This document shows positions 27,770 through 36,736 of a stretch of 64,000 nucleotides of DNA, piece after piece; within the stretch, counting starts at the first letter, position 1, and each line of letters starts with the position of its first letter. Location of the stretch: positions 113,867 to 177,866 of the forward strand of contig CAYYNT010000002.1 of the NCBI GenBank assembly GCA_964473155.1, written 5' to 3'. The notes below the pieces were generated by a model. It was not told where the DNA came from. It made no database searches and saw only the letters and a program-made list of their open reading frames with translations. The stretch is from JAJFUG01 sp964473155 (lineage in GTDB: Bacteria > Gemmatimonadota > Glassbacteria > GWA2-58-10). A program made the translations under genes and the position numbers.

Positions 27770-27965
27770 GCGCCGCCGAACACACAGGTCCGTTTTAAGC
27801 CAGCCATCGGCTTGAGCTTTCAAGGGAAGTCGGGTAACCAGGCCCGCGCTGACGTGCAGCCGTGGGGAGCAGAACAGAAGGCCGGGAGGCCACTGTCCGG
27901 AAAGGACGGGAAGGCCCTCCGAATACGCCGCTCCCGCAGCCGGAAAACCTTGGGCGCAAGCTCAA
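27770..27965 (+). ncRNA. Cobalamin (B12) riboswitch
   Basis: The leader of the TonB-dependent receptor gene contains the conserved parts of a cobalamin riboswitch in order. These are AGGTCCG, AAGGGAA followed by a GTCGGGT...CCCG stem, GCTGACGTGCAGCCG, then GGCCACTGTCC, GGACGGGAAGGCC and the closing AGCCGGAAAACCTTGGGC. The order matches the well-known btuB leader of enteric bacteria. Binding of adenosylcobalamin would be expected to switch off the downstream receptor and perhaps tonB. The exact ends of the folded domain are approximate. Confidence 0.9.
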
Positions 27966-27993
27966 TTCTCAACCTTTTCACGACTAAAAGGCG

Positions 27994-30012
27994 ATGAGCA
28001 TGTGTTTCCGGAATCGTTCCGCAATTTCCATTCTATCATTATCTCTTTGCGTTGCATACAACTCCTATGCCCAGGACAAGACCGACCTCGGCGAGGTTCT
28101 TGTCACCGCGGCCAAGCATCAGACCGAATTGCGCCAGGCCAGCACTACCGCCACAGTCATTACGCGTGAGGAGATTCAGAGCCGCGGCTGGCAGAGCCTG
28201 GATGAGGCCCTGCGCTCGATCCTCAGCTTCGATATCGCTCAGACCGGCGGTCCCGGCGGCATATCAGCTCCGCAGTTGCGCGGTCTGCCTGGACGGTTCA
28301 TGGTGGTGATGGTCGACGGGGTGAGGGTCAACGATCCCGCGGATGCCAATGGCGGCGCGGGCACTGTTTTCAGTCATCTTAACACCGCCTCCGTCGAGCG
28401 CATCGAGGTCGTGCGCGGACCGCAAAGCCCGCTCTACGGTTCCAACGCCGCCAGCGGAGTGATCAATATCATAACCCGCAAAGGCGTGGACAAACCCGCG
28501 CTCGATCTGTCGTATCAGGGAGGTTCGCTTAACAGCCACCGGATCGAGACCGCTTTTTCGGGCGCGCGCGGCGCTTTCGACTGGCGGCTCAGCCAGGGAG
28601 TGAACGCCACGGATGGAGTGATCGACAAAGAGCAATACCGGAATTACTCCACCGCGGTCAAACTCGGCTATGGCGACGCCGCGGCGTTGCGCTGGGAAAG
28701 CACGGCCGGTTTCACCCGAGCGCGGCAGAACTTCGCCGATTTCAACGAGAATTACGACAGCGAGTACGGCGGCGCTTTCTGGGCTTCCCAGACCCCGGAT
28801 CCGAACCAGGAAAACCGCATCGATTATCTCAACCTGGGCGAGAAAGTGACCCACGCCCTGCGCGAGAACTGGAAGCATGAATTCAATTTTGGCCTTTCCC
28901 GCCGGGACCGCCGCACTCAGGACCCCGATGACGGCCTTCTGGGTTACATGCGCGCCCCGTATGACGGGTTCACGCTGAACTGGGTCGATTACTTCGATAA
29001 AGGCTCCAGCGTCCCGGTTTACGATGCTCCCTACGGCCCGGATGATTACCGTTACCGCGGCGCAAACTACGGCCTTGACTACCGTCATACCGTCACTTTC
29101 AGCGGAGCGAAAGCCTCCGGTATCCTTACCGCTGGCGTGGAACACCTTCTGCAGACCTACCGTCAGGGTGGAAACTACGGTTACCTGTCCGATAACCTGA
29201 GCCTGACAAGCCTGTATCTGAACAACCAGACTCTGCTGGCGGGCGATGCTCTGAGCATTAACAGCGGCCTGCGCTACGACAATCACGAAAAAGCTGGCGG
29301 CAACACCACCGGTATGATAGGCGCGGCCTGGGACATACGCCGGCATGGACTTATCCTGCGCGGAAACTACGGTTCGGCGTTCCGCGCACCATCTATCTAC
29401 GAGGTTTTCAGCGCCTCCGGCAACCCGGCGCTCGATCCGGAAACCAGCACCACCGGCGAACTGGGAGTGGAAAAGTACGACTCGCGGGGACGCTACCGGA
29501 TCGGCCTGAGTTGGTGGCATTCCGAGGTGAAAGACGCCATCATCTGGGTCCTGCAGAATCCGGCCACCTACTCCGGCCAGTACATGAATGTAGACAAGCT
29601 GAACAGCCGCGGCGTGGAGCTGGAGATCAAGGCTCACCCGCTGCCACACTGGCAGGCCGGGTTCAACTACACCTACACCGAAAGCTGGAAACTGAACTAT
29701 AGCGCCGGAGTCTGGAGCCGTAACGTGCAGTTGCCCCGCAACAAGTTCAACCTGAACCTCGCCTGGCTGCACCCCAAAGGCGGCTCAATAGCGCTGGACG
29801 GTTACTGGGTGGACGGTTCGCGGCTGCGCTGGAACGGGATCGAGAAAACGGACGGTTATTTCAAGCTGGACCTGACCGGACGTTGTCCGTTGGGACGCGG
29901 ATTCACCGGTGTGCTGGCCCTGCGCAACGTACTGGACGAGGACTATTTCGAAAGCCTGGGCTACCGCGAGGCCGGGTTCCAGGCTTTCGCCGGGCTGGAA
30001 TATAGATACTGA
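27994..30012 (+). CDS. btuB: TonB-dependent outer-membrane receptor, probable vitamin B12 transporter
   Basis: A 672-residue protein with a signal peptide (to about 'NSYAQ'), a TonB box (DLGEVLVTAA) and a plug domain ('ITREEIQSRGWQSLDEALRS', 'LRGLPGRFMVVMVDGVRVND', 'VERIEVVRGPQSPLYGSNAASGVINIITRK'). A 22-strand-type barrel follows and ends in a C-terminal aromatic residue (RY). Plug features and length fit BtuB-like receptors. The cobalamin riboswitch directly upstream strongly supports B12 or another corrinoid as substrate. A tonB-like gene follows 51 bp later. Confidence 0.88.
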   Translation: MSMCFRNRSAISILSLSLCVAYNSYAQDKTDLGEVLVTAAKHQTELRQASTTATVITREEIQSRGWQSLDEALRSILSFDIAQTGGPGGISAPQLRGLPGRFMVVMVDGVRVNDPADANGGAGTVFSHLNTASVERIEVVRGPQSPLYGSNAASGVINIITRKGVDKPALDLSYQGGSLNSHRIETAFSGARGAFDWRLSQGVNATDGVIDKEQYRNYSTAVKLGYGDAAALRWESTAGFTRARQNFADFNENYDSEYGGAFWASQTPDPNQENRIDYLNLGEKVTHALRENWKHEFNFGLSRRDRRTQDPDDGLLGYMRAPYDGFTLNWVDYFDKGSSVPVYDAPYGPDDYRYRGANYGLDYRHTVTFSGAKASGILTAGVEHLLQTYRQGGNYGYLSDNLSLTSLYLNNQTLLAGDALSINSGLRYDNHEKAGGNTTGMIGAAWDIRRHGLILRGNYGSAFRAPSIYEVFSASGNPALDPETSTTGELGVEKYDSRGRYRIGLSWWHSEVKDAIIWVLQNPATYSGQYMNVDKLNSRGVELEIKAHPLPHWQAGFNYTYTESWKLNYSAGVWSRNVQLPRNKFNLNLAWLHPKGGSIALDGYWVDGSRLRWNGIEKTDGYFKLDLTGRCPLGRGFTGVLALRNVLDEDYFESLGYREAGFQAFAGLEYRY

Positions 30013-30024
30013 TCTTCCGCAACC

Positions 30025-30051
30025 GGGCGCTCCGTCCGATGCGGAGCGCCC
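30025..30051. repeat. Hairpin between the receptor gene and tonB
   Basis: A perfect 10-bp inverted repeat, GGGCGCTCCG (30025-30034) and CGGAGCGCCC (30042-30051), with a 7-nt loop. There is no T-run, so it is more likely an mRNA-stability or attenuation element than a full terminator. Confidence 0.5.
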
Positions 30052-30063
30052 ACTGGACTGGCC

Positions 30064-30765
30064 ATGAACCCGCTGCGCCGCAAATATGAGCGCTATGTCC
30101 TTTTCGCAGTGCTGTTGTCCTGCGGCGTCCACCTTTTGCTGGCTTTCACCCCGGAATCCTTCGGGGCGCGAATATTCGGGCTTGACAGCCGGACCAGGCG
30201 GCCCCTTCCGCGCCTCGAGGTGATCGAGCTTGCCCCGGAGCCTGCGCCGGAGTACGTTGAGCAGCGTTCTGTCAATCCCGGCGGCGGAGAAAGCAACTTT
30301 ATCGCCCCGCCTCCTCCAGCGCTCCGTTTATCCGAATCGAGCGGTGACAGTAATCCGAAGTTCCCCATAGCCCTGCCAAGCGAACCGGGACTTCCTTCTT
30401 TGGATGATCTGCCGCTGGCTCCCGCCGTGCCGGATGAAGGAACGGATCCGCCGGGTCAGGACTCGACCCTGGCCCTGGATGCCTACCTGGCCGCGGTGTT
30501 CGCCCGGATCGAAAGTGAGCGCCGTTACCCTGAAACCAGCCGCCGCATGGGCCAGCAGGGCGAGGTGGGCCTGAGCTTCGCCATCGCGCGGGACGGCAGC
30601 CTGGCGGAGGAAATAACTCTGATCTCGCCCTGCCGTTTCTCCACGCTCAACCGCTCGGCTGTGGAAAGCCTGCGGCGATGTTCACCGTTCCCTCCCCTGC
30701 CGCAGTATGTGCTCCAGGAGCGCCTTAATCTGACTGTCCGTATCCTCTTTCACCTGAGCGATTAA
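30064..30765 (+). CDS. tonB: TonB energy-transducing protein
   Basis: A 233-residue protein with one N-terminal membrane helix (about 13-28, 'FAVLLSCGVHLLLAF') and a Pro/Glu-rich periplasmic linker ('ELAPEPAPEYVE', 'APPPPALRL'). The C-terminal TonB domain is marked by 'RRYPETSRRMGQQGEVGLSFAIARDGS' and 'SAVESLRRCSPFPPLP'. It passes proton-motive-force energy from an ExbB/ExbD complex (not in this window) to outer-membrane receptors. Adjacency to the B12 receptor suggests it is dedicated to, or co-regulated with, that receptor. No strong ribosome site precedes the ATG. Confidence 0.85.
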   Translation: MNPLRRKYERYVLFAVLLSCGVHLLLAFTPESFGARIFGLDSRTRRPLPRLEVIELAPEPAPEYVEQRSVNPGGGESNFIAPPPPALRLSESSGDSNPKFPIALPSEPGLPSLDDLPLAPAVPDEGTDPPGQDSTLALDAYLAAVFARIESERRYPETSRRMGQQGEVGLSFAIARDGSLAEEITLISPCRFSTLNRSAVESLRRCSPFPPLPQYVLQERLNLTVRILFHLSD

Positions 30766-30884
30766 TCGCCCTCTCCGATTACGGTTGACAGCCCGGCCTG
30801 CCCGCCCTACCTTATCAGCCGTCATCCCTTCGGCATCGATTCGTTTTCTGTCCATAAAAGTTCAGCCTTTCAGCGGGAGGCCTC

Positions 30885-32150
30885 ATGGGAAGCAAACTCG
30901 GAGTGGGATTCATCGGCACGGGATTCATCACCAACTTCCATATCCGTTCCTGGCAGGGCGTGCGGGATGCTGATATCGTGGGCCTTGTCGGGCGCACGCC
31001 GGAGCGGGCGCAGGCCACTGCCGAAAACTGCCGCCGCTGCCGTGTGGGCGACCCCACTGTGCACCGCACGATCAGCGAGATGGTGGCCGACCCGCGGGTG
31101 GATGTAATCTGGGTCTGCGGGCCGAATTACCTGCGCGTCCCGATGATCGAGGAGATAGTCGATACGATAAAAAGCGGCAAGGGCAAGCTGCGCGGGATAG
31201 CCATTGAAAAGCCCCTTGCCCGAAACGTGCGCGAGGCCGAGCGTGTGGTGCAACTGATCAAGGAGGTGGGCCTTCTTCACGGCTACCTGGAGGACCAGTG
31301 TTTCAGCCCGGCGGTGGTGCGCGGGCGGGACATAATCTGGCGGCGCGGCGCGGCCCTGGCCGGACCGCCCTATCTGGCCCGCTGCGCCGAGGAGCATTCC
31401 GGGCCGCACGAACCCTGGTTCTGGATGGGAGAGACCGGCGGCGGCGGCGTACTGAACGACATGCTCTGCCATTCGGTTGAAGTGGCGCGCCTTCTTCTGC
31501 GCGACCCGGCCAAAGCCAAGGATTCACTCAAGCCGGTGGCGGTGAGCGCCGAGATCGGCTGCCTCAAATGGAGCCGCCCGGAGTACGCCGAGATACTCAA
31601 GCAGCGCAGCAAGGGCCAGGTGGATTATCTCAACCATCCAGCCGAGGACTACGCCCGCGCCACGATCACGTTCCAAGATGAAAACGGGCGGATCGCCGCG
31701 GGCGAGGTCACCACGAGCTGGAGCTTCGTGGGGGCGGGCCTCCGGCTGACTTATGAGTTGATGGGGCCGGAGTACTCGCTCAACGCATCCAGCCTCAACA
31801 CCGAGCTATCAGTGTTTTTCAGCCGCAACGTGAAAGGCGAGGCGGGCGAGGACCTGGTGGAGAAACAGAACGCGGAGCAGGGCCTGATGCCGGTGGTCGC
31901 GGCCGAGGAAGTGATCTACGGTTACACCGACCAGAACCGTCACATGGTCCAGGCCTTCCTGGATGGCCGTCTGCCGGATGAGGACCTGGATGACGGGCTG
32001 CTGGTGACAAAGCTGCTGATGACCGCCTACATGTCCGCCGAGCAGGGCAAAAAACTGGCGTTCGCCCCGGAGGGCCTGGCCGATTTCGTCCCGGCCGTGG
32101 CGCGCGGCACGTGGAAGGCCTCGCAGCTCGCCAGCGGGCACAAGGCTTGA
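30885..32150 (+). CDS. Gfo/Idh/MocA-family oxidoreductase (cytoplasmic)
   Basis: A 421-residue protein without an export signal. The N-terminal Rossmann domain begins 'LGVGFIGTGFITNFHI' (NAD(P)-binding Gly motif), and 'GIAIEKPLARNVREAERVV' carries the family's Glu-Lys-Pro motif with the catalytic Lys. 'GGGGVLNDMLCHSVEVARLLL' matches the family's substrate-site His region. It probably oxidises a sugar or inositol derivative. It differs from the three Tat-exported GH109-type relatives, which lack the EKP motif. GGGAGG precedes the ATG. Confidence 0.85.
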   Translation: MGSKLGVGFIGTGFITNFHIRSWQGVRDADIVGLVGRTPERAQATAENCRRCRVGDPTVHRTISEMVADPRVDVIWVCGPNYLRVPMIEEIVDTIKSGKGKLRGIAIEKPLARNVREAERVVQLIKEVGLLHGYLEDQCFSPAVVRGRDIIWRRGAALAGPPYLARCAEEHSGPHEPWFWMGETGGGGVLNDMLCHSVEVARLLLRDPAKAKDSLKPVAVSAEIGCLKWSRPEYAEILKQRSKGQVDYLNHPAEDYARATITFQDENGRIAAGEVTTSWSFVGAGLRLTYELMGPEYSLNASSLNTELSVFFSRNVKGEAGEDLVEKQNAEQGLMPVVAAEEVIYGYTDQNRHMVQAFLDGRLPDEDLDDGLLVTKLLMTAYMSAEQGKKLAFAPEGLADFVPAVARGTWKASQLASGHKA

Positions 32151-32201
32151 GTAGTTAGAATATACAAGCAATGGTGAGAGATATAATCGAGGACAAAAAA
32201 T

Positions 32202-32229
32202 GCAGGGGCGACCGGCCGGTCGCTCCTGC
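32202..32229. terminator. GC-rich palindrome, probable bidirectional terminator
   Basis: An almost perfect palindrome (GCAGG.GGCGACCGG with CCGGTCGC.CCTGC). It is preceded by AAAAAA and followed by TTCATTTT, between the convergent oxidoreductase and thyX genes. The core GGCGACCGGCCGGTCGC recurs near 44.4 and 46.05 kb. Confidence 0.6.
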
Positions 32230-32267
32230 TTCATTTTACATACCATACGCCGGAACACAAAGCCCGT

Positions 32268-33104
32268 TCACTCCTTCCCCAGCCCCATTTTCGCGTTGAA
32301 CTCATCCAGCCGCCGTCCGCTGAGCGGGCACTCCCGTCCGCTCAGCATCTCGCGCACGGCATTCACCTCGCTTCGTGACAGGTGCGCTCCGTGCAGCACG
32401 TGCTCCTCGAACGATTCCCAGGCCAGCGGGACCACGGCCCTGGTTATGGCCGCCAGGGCCTCGGCGTACTGGCGAATCTCCCACTGGGCGTGGCTTTCCA
32501 GGCGCAGTTCCAGGAAATGGAACAGGTTGTTCAGGTCGATCTGCCAGTACCATTCCGTGTAAAGCGAGAGCGGCAGGTTGATCCGGGCCAGTTCCCGGCT
32601 GACCCCATCGTCCAACATCCGCCTGTACCCGGCGTACACTTCCTCCTGCTCCCGCAGTATCGATTCCACCGCGGCGCGGCGCACCTCGGGCGGAAGCTCG
32701 CCCCCCTCCTGACTGCCCTGCTTGTTCGCCGTGTCCTGTGGCAGTACGCGCTCCGGGTCCGGCACATAGAACTCGTCTTTCATCTCGCTGTAACGCCCGG
32801 AGATTTCGTTCAGCCGGGCGGTGCGGTGACGGACCCACTGGCGGGCCACGAAGACCGGCATCTTAGCGTGCACGGTGATTATCACCTGCTCGAACGGCGA
32901 GGTGTGACGGTGGCGCAGAAGGTAATCTATCAGGCCTTTGTCCTCCCGCACCGTGCGCGTGCCCGCCCCGTAGGAGACCCGCGCCGACTGTACGATCCGG
33001 CTGTCCGAGCCCATGTAGTCCACCAGACGGACGAATCCCTTGTCCAGCACGGGTATGGGCTTGTCTAACAGTTCCTCGGCCGCCTGAGTATGTATGTGAG
33101 CCAT
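32268..33104 (-). CDS. thyX: Flavin-dependent thymidylate synthase ThyX
   Basis: A 278-residue cytoplasmic enzyme that methylates dUMP to dTMP using FAD, NADPH and methylene-tetrahydrofolate. The ThyX motif is present at 92-104 (RHRTARLNEISGR). Further family segments are 'HTSPFEQV' (68-74) and 'INLPLSLYTEWYWQIDLNNLFHFLELR'. I chose the ATG at 33104, which has GGAG five bases upstream, over a longer frame from 33149 that runs into a dispersed repeat. The C-terminal part is typical in length. Confidence 0.95.
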   Translation of the reverse strand: MAHIHTQAAEELLDKPIPVLDKGFVRLVDYMGSDSRIVQSARVSYGAGTRTVREDKGLIDYLLRHRHTSPFEQVIITVHAKMPVFVARQWVRHRTARLNEISGRYSEMKDEFYVPDPERVLPQDTANKQGSQEGGELPPEVRRAAVESILREQEEVYAGYRRMLDDGVSRELARINLPLSLYTEWYWQIDLNNLFHFLELRLESHAQWEIRQYAEALAAITRAVVPLAWESFEEHVLHGAHLSRSEVNAVREMLSGRECPLSGRRLDEFNAKMGLGKE

Positions 33105-33127
33105 GGGTTCTCCAGGTCTGAAGGCGA

Positions 33128-33289
33128 GTTGAAAAATGCTTAAAAACACAATCCCCTGTTTCCCACTTTGTTAATGGGGACTAACACCGCCACTGTCAAG
33201 CGTTTGCAGACTGTCGGAAGCAGCGGCTGTTCCTCCCCCCTTGGAAAGGGGGGACCGAGGGGGATTTAATCCAATAAATCAACACATTT
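33128..33289 (+). repeat. 162-bp dispersed repeat, copy A
   Basis: Begins GTTGAAAAATGCTTAAAAAC, contains CCGCCACTGTCAAGCGTTTG and a C-run/G-run hairpin (CCTCCCCCCTT...GGGGGGACCGAGG), and ends ATTTAATCCAATAAATCAA. Copy B at 36501-36662 is nearly identical and in the same orientation; C and D lie near 44.0 and 45.9 kb. There is no coding capacity. It begins 24 bp before the thyX start and ends 19 bp past the stop of the restriction-modification gene. Confidence 0.85.
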
Positions 33290-33307
33290 CCAATCCGATT
33301 ATTTCAC

Positions 33308-36300
33308 TTATAACAGGCCAGAAAGCGGTATTATCGCGCTCTCCGCCCGCTCGTACAATTCGTCTATTTCATCCTGAATGTCAAGAGTCAAGGCAAGTGA
33401 AGTGACAATGCGGCAATATGTGCGGATGTCACTCACTTCCAGGCGGCGCTCCACGCGGTCCTTAAGCCATTTATCGCATACCTGGTAACCGCCCACCCTG
33501 TAATCCCAAACTTCCCGCGGCACTGGTGCGAAATATTGAGATTTGTTTATATAAACACGCTGTTCATCCGGGACATACCGGAGGCCGTCTTTGCGGCCCC
33601 TTGCGACATGGCAGTCTCCCTCTACCGGGAAACGGCAGACTGAAGATTCAAGCTCCGTGGAGCGGAGCAGGTGCAATTCCACCAGGCGTTTGCCCAACCC
33701 GGCAAGCCCGGTTAAAAGCTCTGCATCGGAAGTGAAAGGAATGCGCGGGAAATCCATGCGCAGGAATTCCGCATATTTCTCGCGGTAGGAAGGCGCATAA
33801 AGCACGGCATAGACATAATAAAATATTTCTTCCGGCGCAGGCTCGCGGCCATAGGCCTGAGACAATGCCGCAAACAGTTTCGGGTTCAGGTTAGGCCTGC
33901 GTTCAGCCGGAGAATGGGCGGTGAAAAGATCGACTTTGGAACTGTCCGGGTAAAGATAGAGTGGGAAATGATAATCAACTGTCTTTAAAGAAACAGATAC
34001 ATGATCTGAAATCAAGTTGCAGGCAAAAGCATGCTGCCAAGAACCGCTGTGTTCAACCCTTTTAGGTATGATAAGAGCAAAATTATCACCTTCCAACATA
34101 TGTCTCATAACTGTCTTAACAGGCCATCCTAAAAAACCTCTTGTATTACCAGTATAATAAGTAAACCTTATATCAAAGGGCCTATATAATATAGGCTTAA
34201 CAAAATCTATGTTCAGTCCGGTTAAATTTATATCTTCTTTTGCTTTCTGAACACTCCAATCACGTACATCCGCAGGCAATTCGAATGTGCTTCGAGCTAA
34301 TTCAGGTTGTAATGAAACAAAAAGTTTTACCTTTTTCCATATTTCAGATTCCGTATAACCAATCGTCAGACCATCTCGCTTTGTAATAATCCCACTTCCC
34401 TCTATCTCAAATATGTCTTTAATGCTACTAAAACAAATAAAACGTTCCATAAAACTCGTATCTTGAGGTACAAATAGGTATAGTGCTGATATTGGATTTA
34501 GTTTATCCCATACTGTACTTCCAATGTTTTGGGTGGATAGTTCATTATATTTATTCTGCCGATCACCCCAAAGAGCCGAATGATACACCGTAACGGTTGC
34601 TTGCCTTTTTCCAGCGTGCTTAATAAAAAAGGCAATACTCACACCCTGCTGGATGTCAAAAACGTTCTCATCCTTGCTGCCGTCAGGGCAGCGCTCTTTC
34701 TCCTTGGAGCCGCCGTGCAGATCAAGCACATAGATTTCATCAAAGGTTTGCATAAGACTCTGGCGCATACCACGGAAGGTTGGATTTTTAAGATAGCCGT
34801 GGTCTGTAATCATACCGACTATTCCCTGTCCAGCCCGTTCTATTTTCCATTGCGCAAATCGAAGAAATTTTACGTAATCGTTTTGAATCCATTTAGAATT
34901 TTTCTCACCCAACGGTTTTCCATCAACCTGTTTATAAGAACCAATCAACCCGGAAATCCAATCACTTTTATTGCTCGAATGTCCTGAGTACGGCGGATTA
35001 CCGAGAATGACAAGAACAGGAGTCTGTTTCTTAACTTCTCCAGCGAGACGGGATTCCTCGGCCAGGGCGGAATAGAACGGCATGTGGCTTTGTTCCAGTT
35101 CCTCAATATCCAGCGTATTGGTCAGGTAGAAACGCATGCGCTCGTTATCCGCCAGCCGGTGGCCCAGTTCCTCGAGGAAAAAGGACATCTTGAGGTGGCC
35201 CACGGCATAGGGAGCCATCATCAGCTCGAAGGCGTAGAAATTCTTGAGTATGTGCTGCCGGATAAAGTCATCGCGCGCCCCGGAGCCGTACTTGCTTTCA
35301 AACTCATGCACAGCCTCCCTGGCGGCGCGGGCCACGAAAGTCATGGTACCGGCCGCCGGATCCAGCAGCGTCACGCCGTCCGAGGCCAGGCCGTCAGGCT
35401 TGCCGAACTCCGTCTTGAGCAGTTGGTGCAGCGAGCGCACTATGTACGAGACCACGGGTTCGGGAGTGTAATACACTCCGCGTCTTTCGCGTTCCGCCGG
35501 GTCGTACTGCGCCAGGAATGTCTCGTAGAAATGTACAATCGGGTCGCCGCCCTTGCCCTCGCGGTAATAACGGTTGAGGATTCCCGAGGCATCGGCCACG
35601 GCCAGCACTTCGGAAATATCGTCAACGCACCAGGCCAACTGGTCGGGCAAATCTCCTAAAGAGATAAAGCGGAACAGGTCGCGCAGCACGCCGATAGTGT
35701 GCGGTATGTTGTCAAAGGCGGCGCGGCGGTTGAAAGCTTCACCGGCCCGGATTCTGGCGGTGAAAAGGCCGTAAGTGATTGTCTGGGAGTAAAGATCGGC
35801 AAAATCCCCGGCGGTTAGCGCCCCTATCAGAAACTTCTTGAAAGCCTCATAGAAACCGGTAAGAACGCCCGGAGCCGCGCTTTCCTCGTCAAGCAGCCTG
35901 GCGACAACATCCCGCATGAAACGGGTGCGCTTGGCCAACTCGACAGCCAGGGATTCAGCGGAAAATACGCGGGGTAGGGAGAAATCGAGAAAGCGGTTGA
36001 GCAATGCGTGCAATTCATCCGGCTTTTCAACTGGAGGGGACATTCTCAACTGGTTGAGCACAACAGGACGGGCAGCCAGGACCGAGTCCACGAGTTGCCC
36101 ATCCCGATACAGCCTGAATTCAAGAAAATTAGTAAGAATCAGATTTGGAAAAGTGGCCCTGTAGCGCCGTAGCTGCTCGGAGTCTTCAATCAGGTCAAGC
36201 ATTTCCTCTGAAGGATGCTTCGCCTCGATATAACCTATTATTCGGTCATTACCGTTCCAAAGCCTGAAATCAGGGTTCCCGGCATCCGTTTTCTTGGGTA

Positions 36301-36457
36301 GCGTCCGGACTTTAATATTTCCCTTCTGTTCGGCGGCAACCATCGCCTCAAACATCGAGGATAAAGCGGGATAATAACTTTCTTCCCTTGCATCGCCGGT
36401 TTGGGAAATATCGGAAAGCGTCTGAAAATATTCTTTGAAGTATTTTTTTGGCGGCAT
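33308..36457 (-). CDS. Single-chain restriction-modification enzyme (nuclease + N6-adenine methylase + type ISP-like specificity domain)
   Basis: A 1049-residue protein. Residues 55-85 hold a PD-(D/E)xK nuclease pattern (Asp63, then Glu78-Ala-Lys80). SAM motif I DPAAGTMTF is at 366-374, and the adenine-methylase motif IV NPPY is at 487-490. The C-terminal third matches the type ISP specificity domain ('YVYAVLYAPSYREKYAEFLRMDFPRIP', 'VPREVWDYRVGGYQVCDKWLKDR'). No helicase domain is present, so this resembles a type IIG/IIL-style enzyme that cuts and methylates in one chain. The middle recognition part is visibly AT-rich. The start is uncertain (ATG at 36457 or a TTG at 36493). The gene is bracketed by direct repeats. 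Confidence 0.88.
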   Translation of the reverse strand: MPPKKYFKEYFQTLSDISQTGDAREESYYPALSSMFEAMVAAEQKGNIKVRTLPKKTDAGNPDFRLWNGNDRIIGYIEAKHPSEEMLDLIEDSEQLRRYRATFPNLILTNFLEFRLYRDGQLVDSVLAARPVVLNQLRMSPPVEKPDELHALLNRFLDFSLPRVFSAESLAVELAKRTRFMRDVVARLLDEESAAPGVLTGFYEAFKKFLIGALTAGDFADLYSQTITYGLFTARIRAGEAFNRRAAFDNIPHTIGVLRDLFRFISLGDLPDQLAWCVDDISEVLAVADASGILNRYYREGKGGDPIVHFYETFLAQYDPAERERRGVYYTPEPVVSYIVRSLHQLLKTEFGKPDGLASDGVTLLDPAAGTMTFVARAAREAVHEFESKYGSGARDDFIRQHILKNFYAFELMMAPYAVGHLKMSFFLEELGHRLADNERMRFYLTNTLDIEELEQSHMPFYSALAEESRLAGEVKKQTPVLVILGNPPYSGHSSNKSDWISGLIGSYKQVDGKPLGEKNSKWIQNDYVKFLRFAQWKIERAGQGIVGMITDHGYLKNPTFRGMRQSLMQTFDEIYVLDLHGGSKEKERCPDGSKDENVFDIQQGVSIAFFIKHAGKRQATVTVYHSALWGDRQNKYNELSTQNIGSTVWDKLNPISALYLFVPQDTSFMERFICFSSIKDIFEIEGSGIITKRDGLTIGYTESEIWKKVKLFVSLQPELARSTFELPADVRDWSVQKAKEDINLTGLNIDFVKPILYRPFDIRFTYYTGNTRGFLGWPVKTVMRHMLEGDNFALIIPKRVEHSGSWQHAFACNLISDHVSVSLKTVDYHFPLYLYPDSSKVDLFTAHSPAERRPNLNPKLFAALSQAYGREPAPEEIFYYVYAVLYAPSYREKYAEFLRMDFPRIPFTSDAELLTGLAGLGKRLVELHLLRSTELESSVCRFPVEGDCHVARGRKDGLRYVPDEQRVYINKSQYFAPVPREVWDYRVGGYQVCDKWLKDRVERRLEVSDIRTYCRIVTSLALTLDIQDEIDELYERAESAIIPLSGLL

Positions 36458-36500
36458 AGGAGTTGTCTTCGCTCGGGATATAAAACCAGACAAAAACCAT

Positions 36501-36662
36501 GTCGAAAAATGCTTAAAAACACACCCCCCTGTTTCCCTCTTTGTTAAGGGGGACTAACACCGCCACTATCAAGCGTTTGCAGAATGCCGGAAGCAGCGGC
36601 TGTTCCTCCCCCCTTGGAAAGGGGGGACCGAGGGGGATTTAATCCAATAAATCAAAACATTT
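36501..36662 (+). repeat. 162-bp dispersed repeat, copy B
   Basis: Near-identical to copy A (33128-33289) and in the same orientation, differing at scattered single bases (GTCGAAAAATGC start, CCGCCACTATCAAGC inside). It lies directly upstream of the restriction-modification gene, so copies A and B enclose exactly that one gene. Confidence 0.85.
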
Positions 36663-36736
36663 AAGAGGTATTCCGAGAATCAAGGCTAACAGGATTATCA
36701 CTATTTATCAAGCGACAATTTATTCTCGCGGAGCTT

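Noticed and set aside
28264..29772. 502-codon minus-strand frame inside the TonB-dependent receptor gene
   Set aside because: The sense strand has plug and barrel motifs and a riboswitch; the antisense frame has no ribosome site or recognisable features.
33231..33265. C-run/G-run hairpin taken as a simple terminator
   Set aside because: The same sequence recurs in four copies as part of a 162-bp repeat, so it is better described as repeat structure, although it could still end transcripts.
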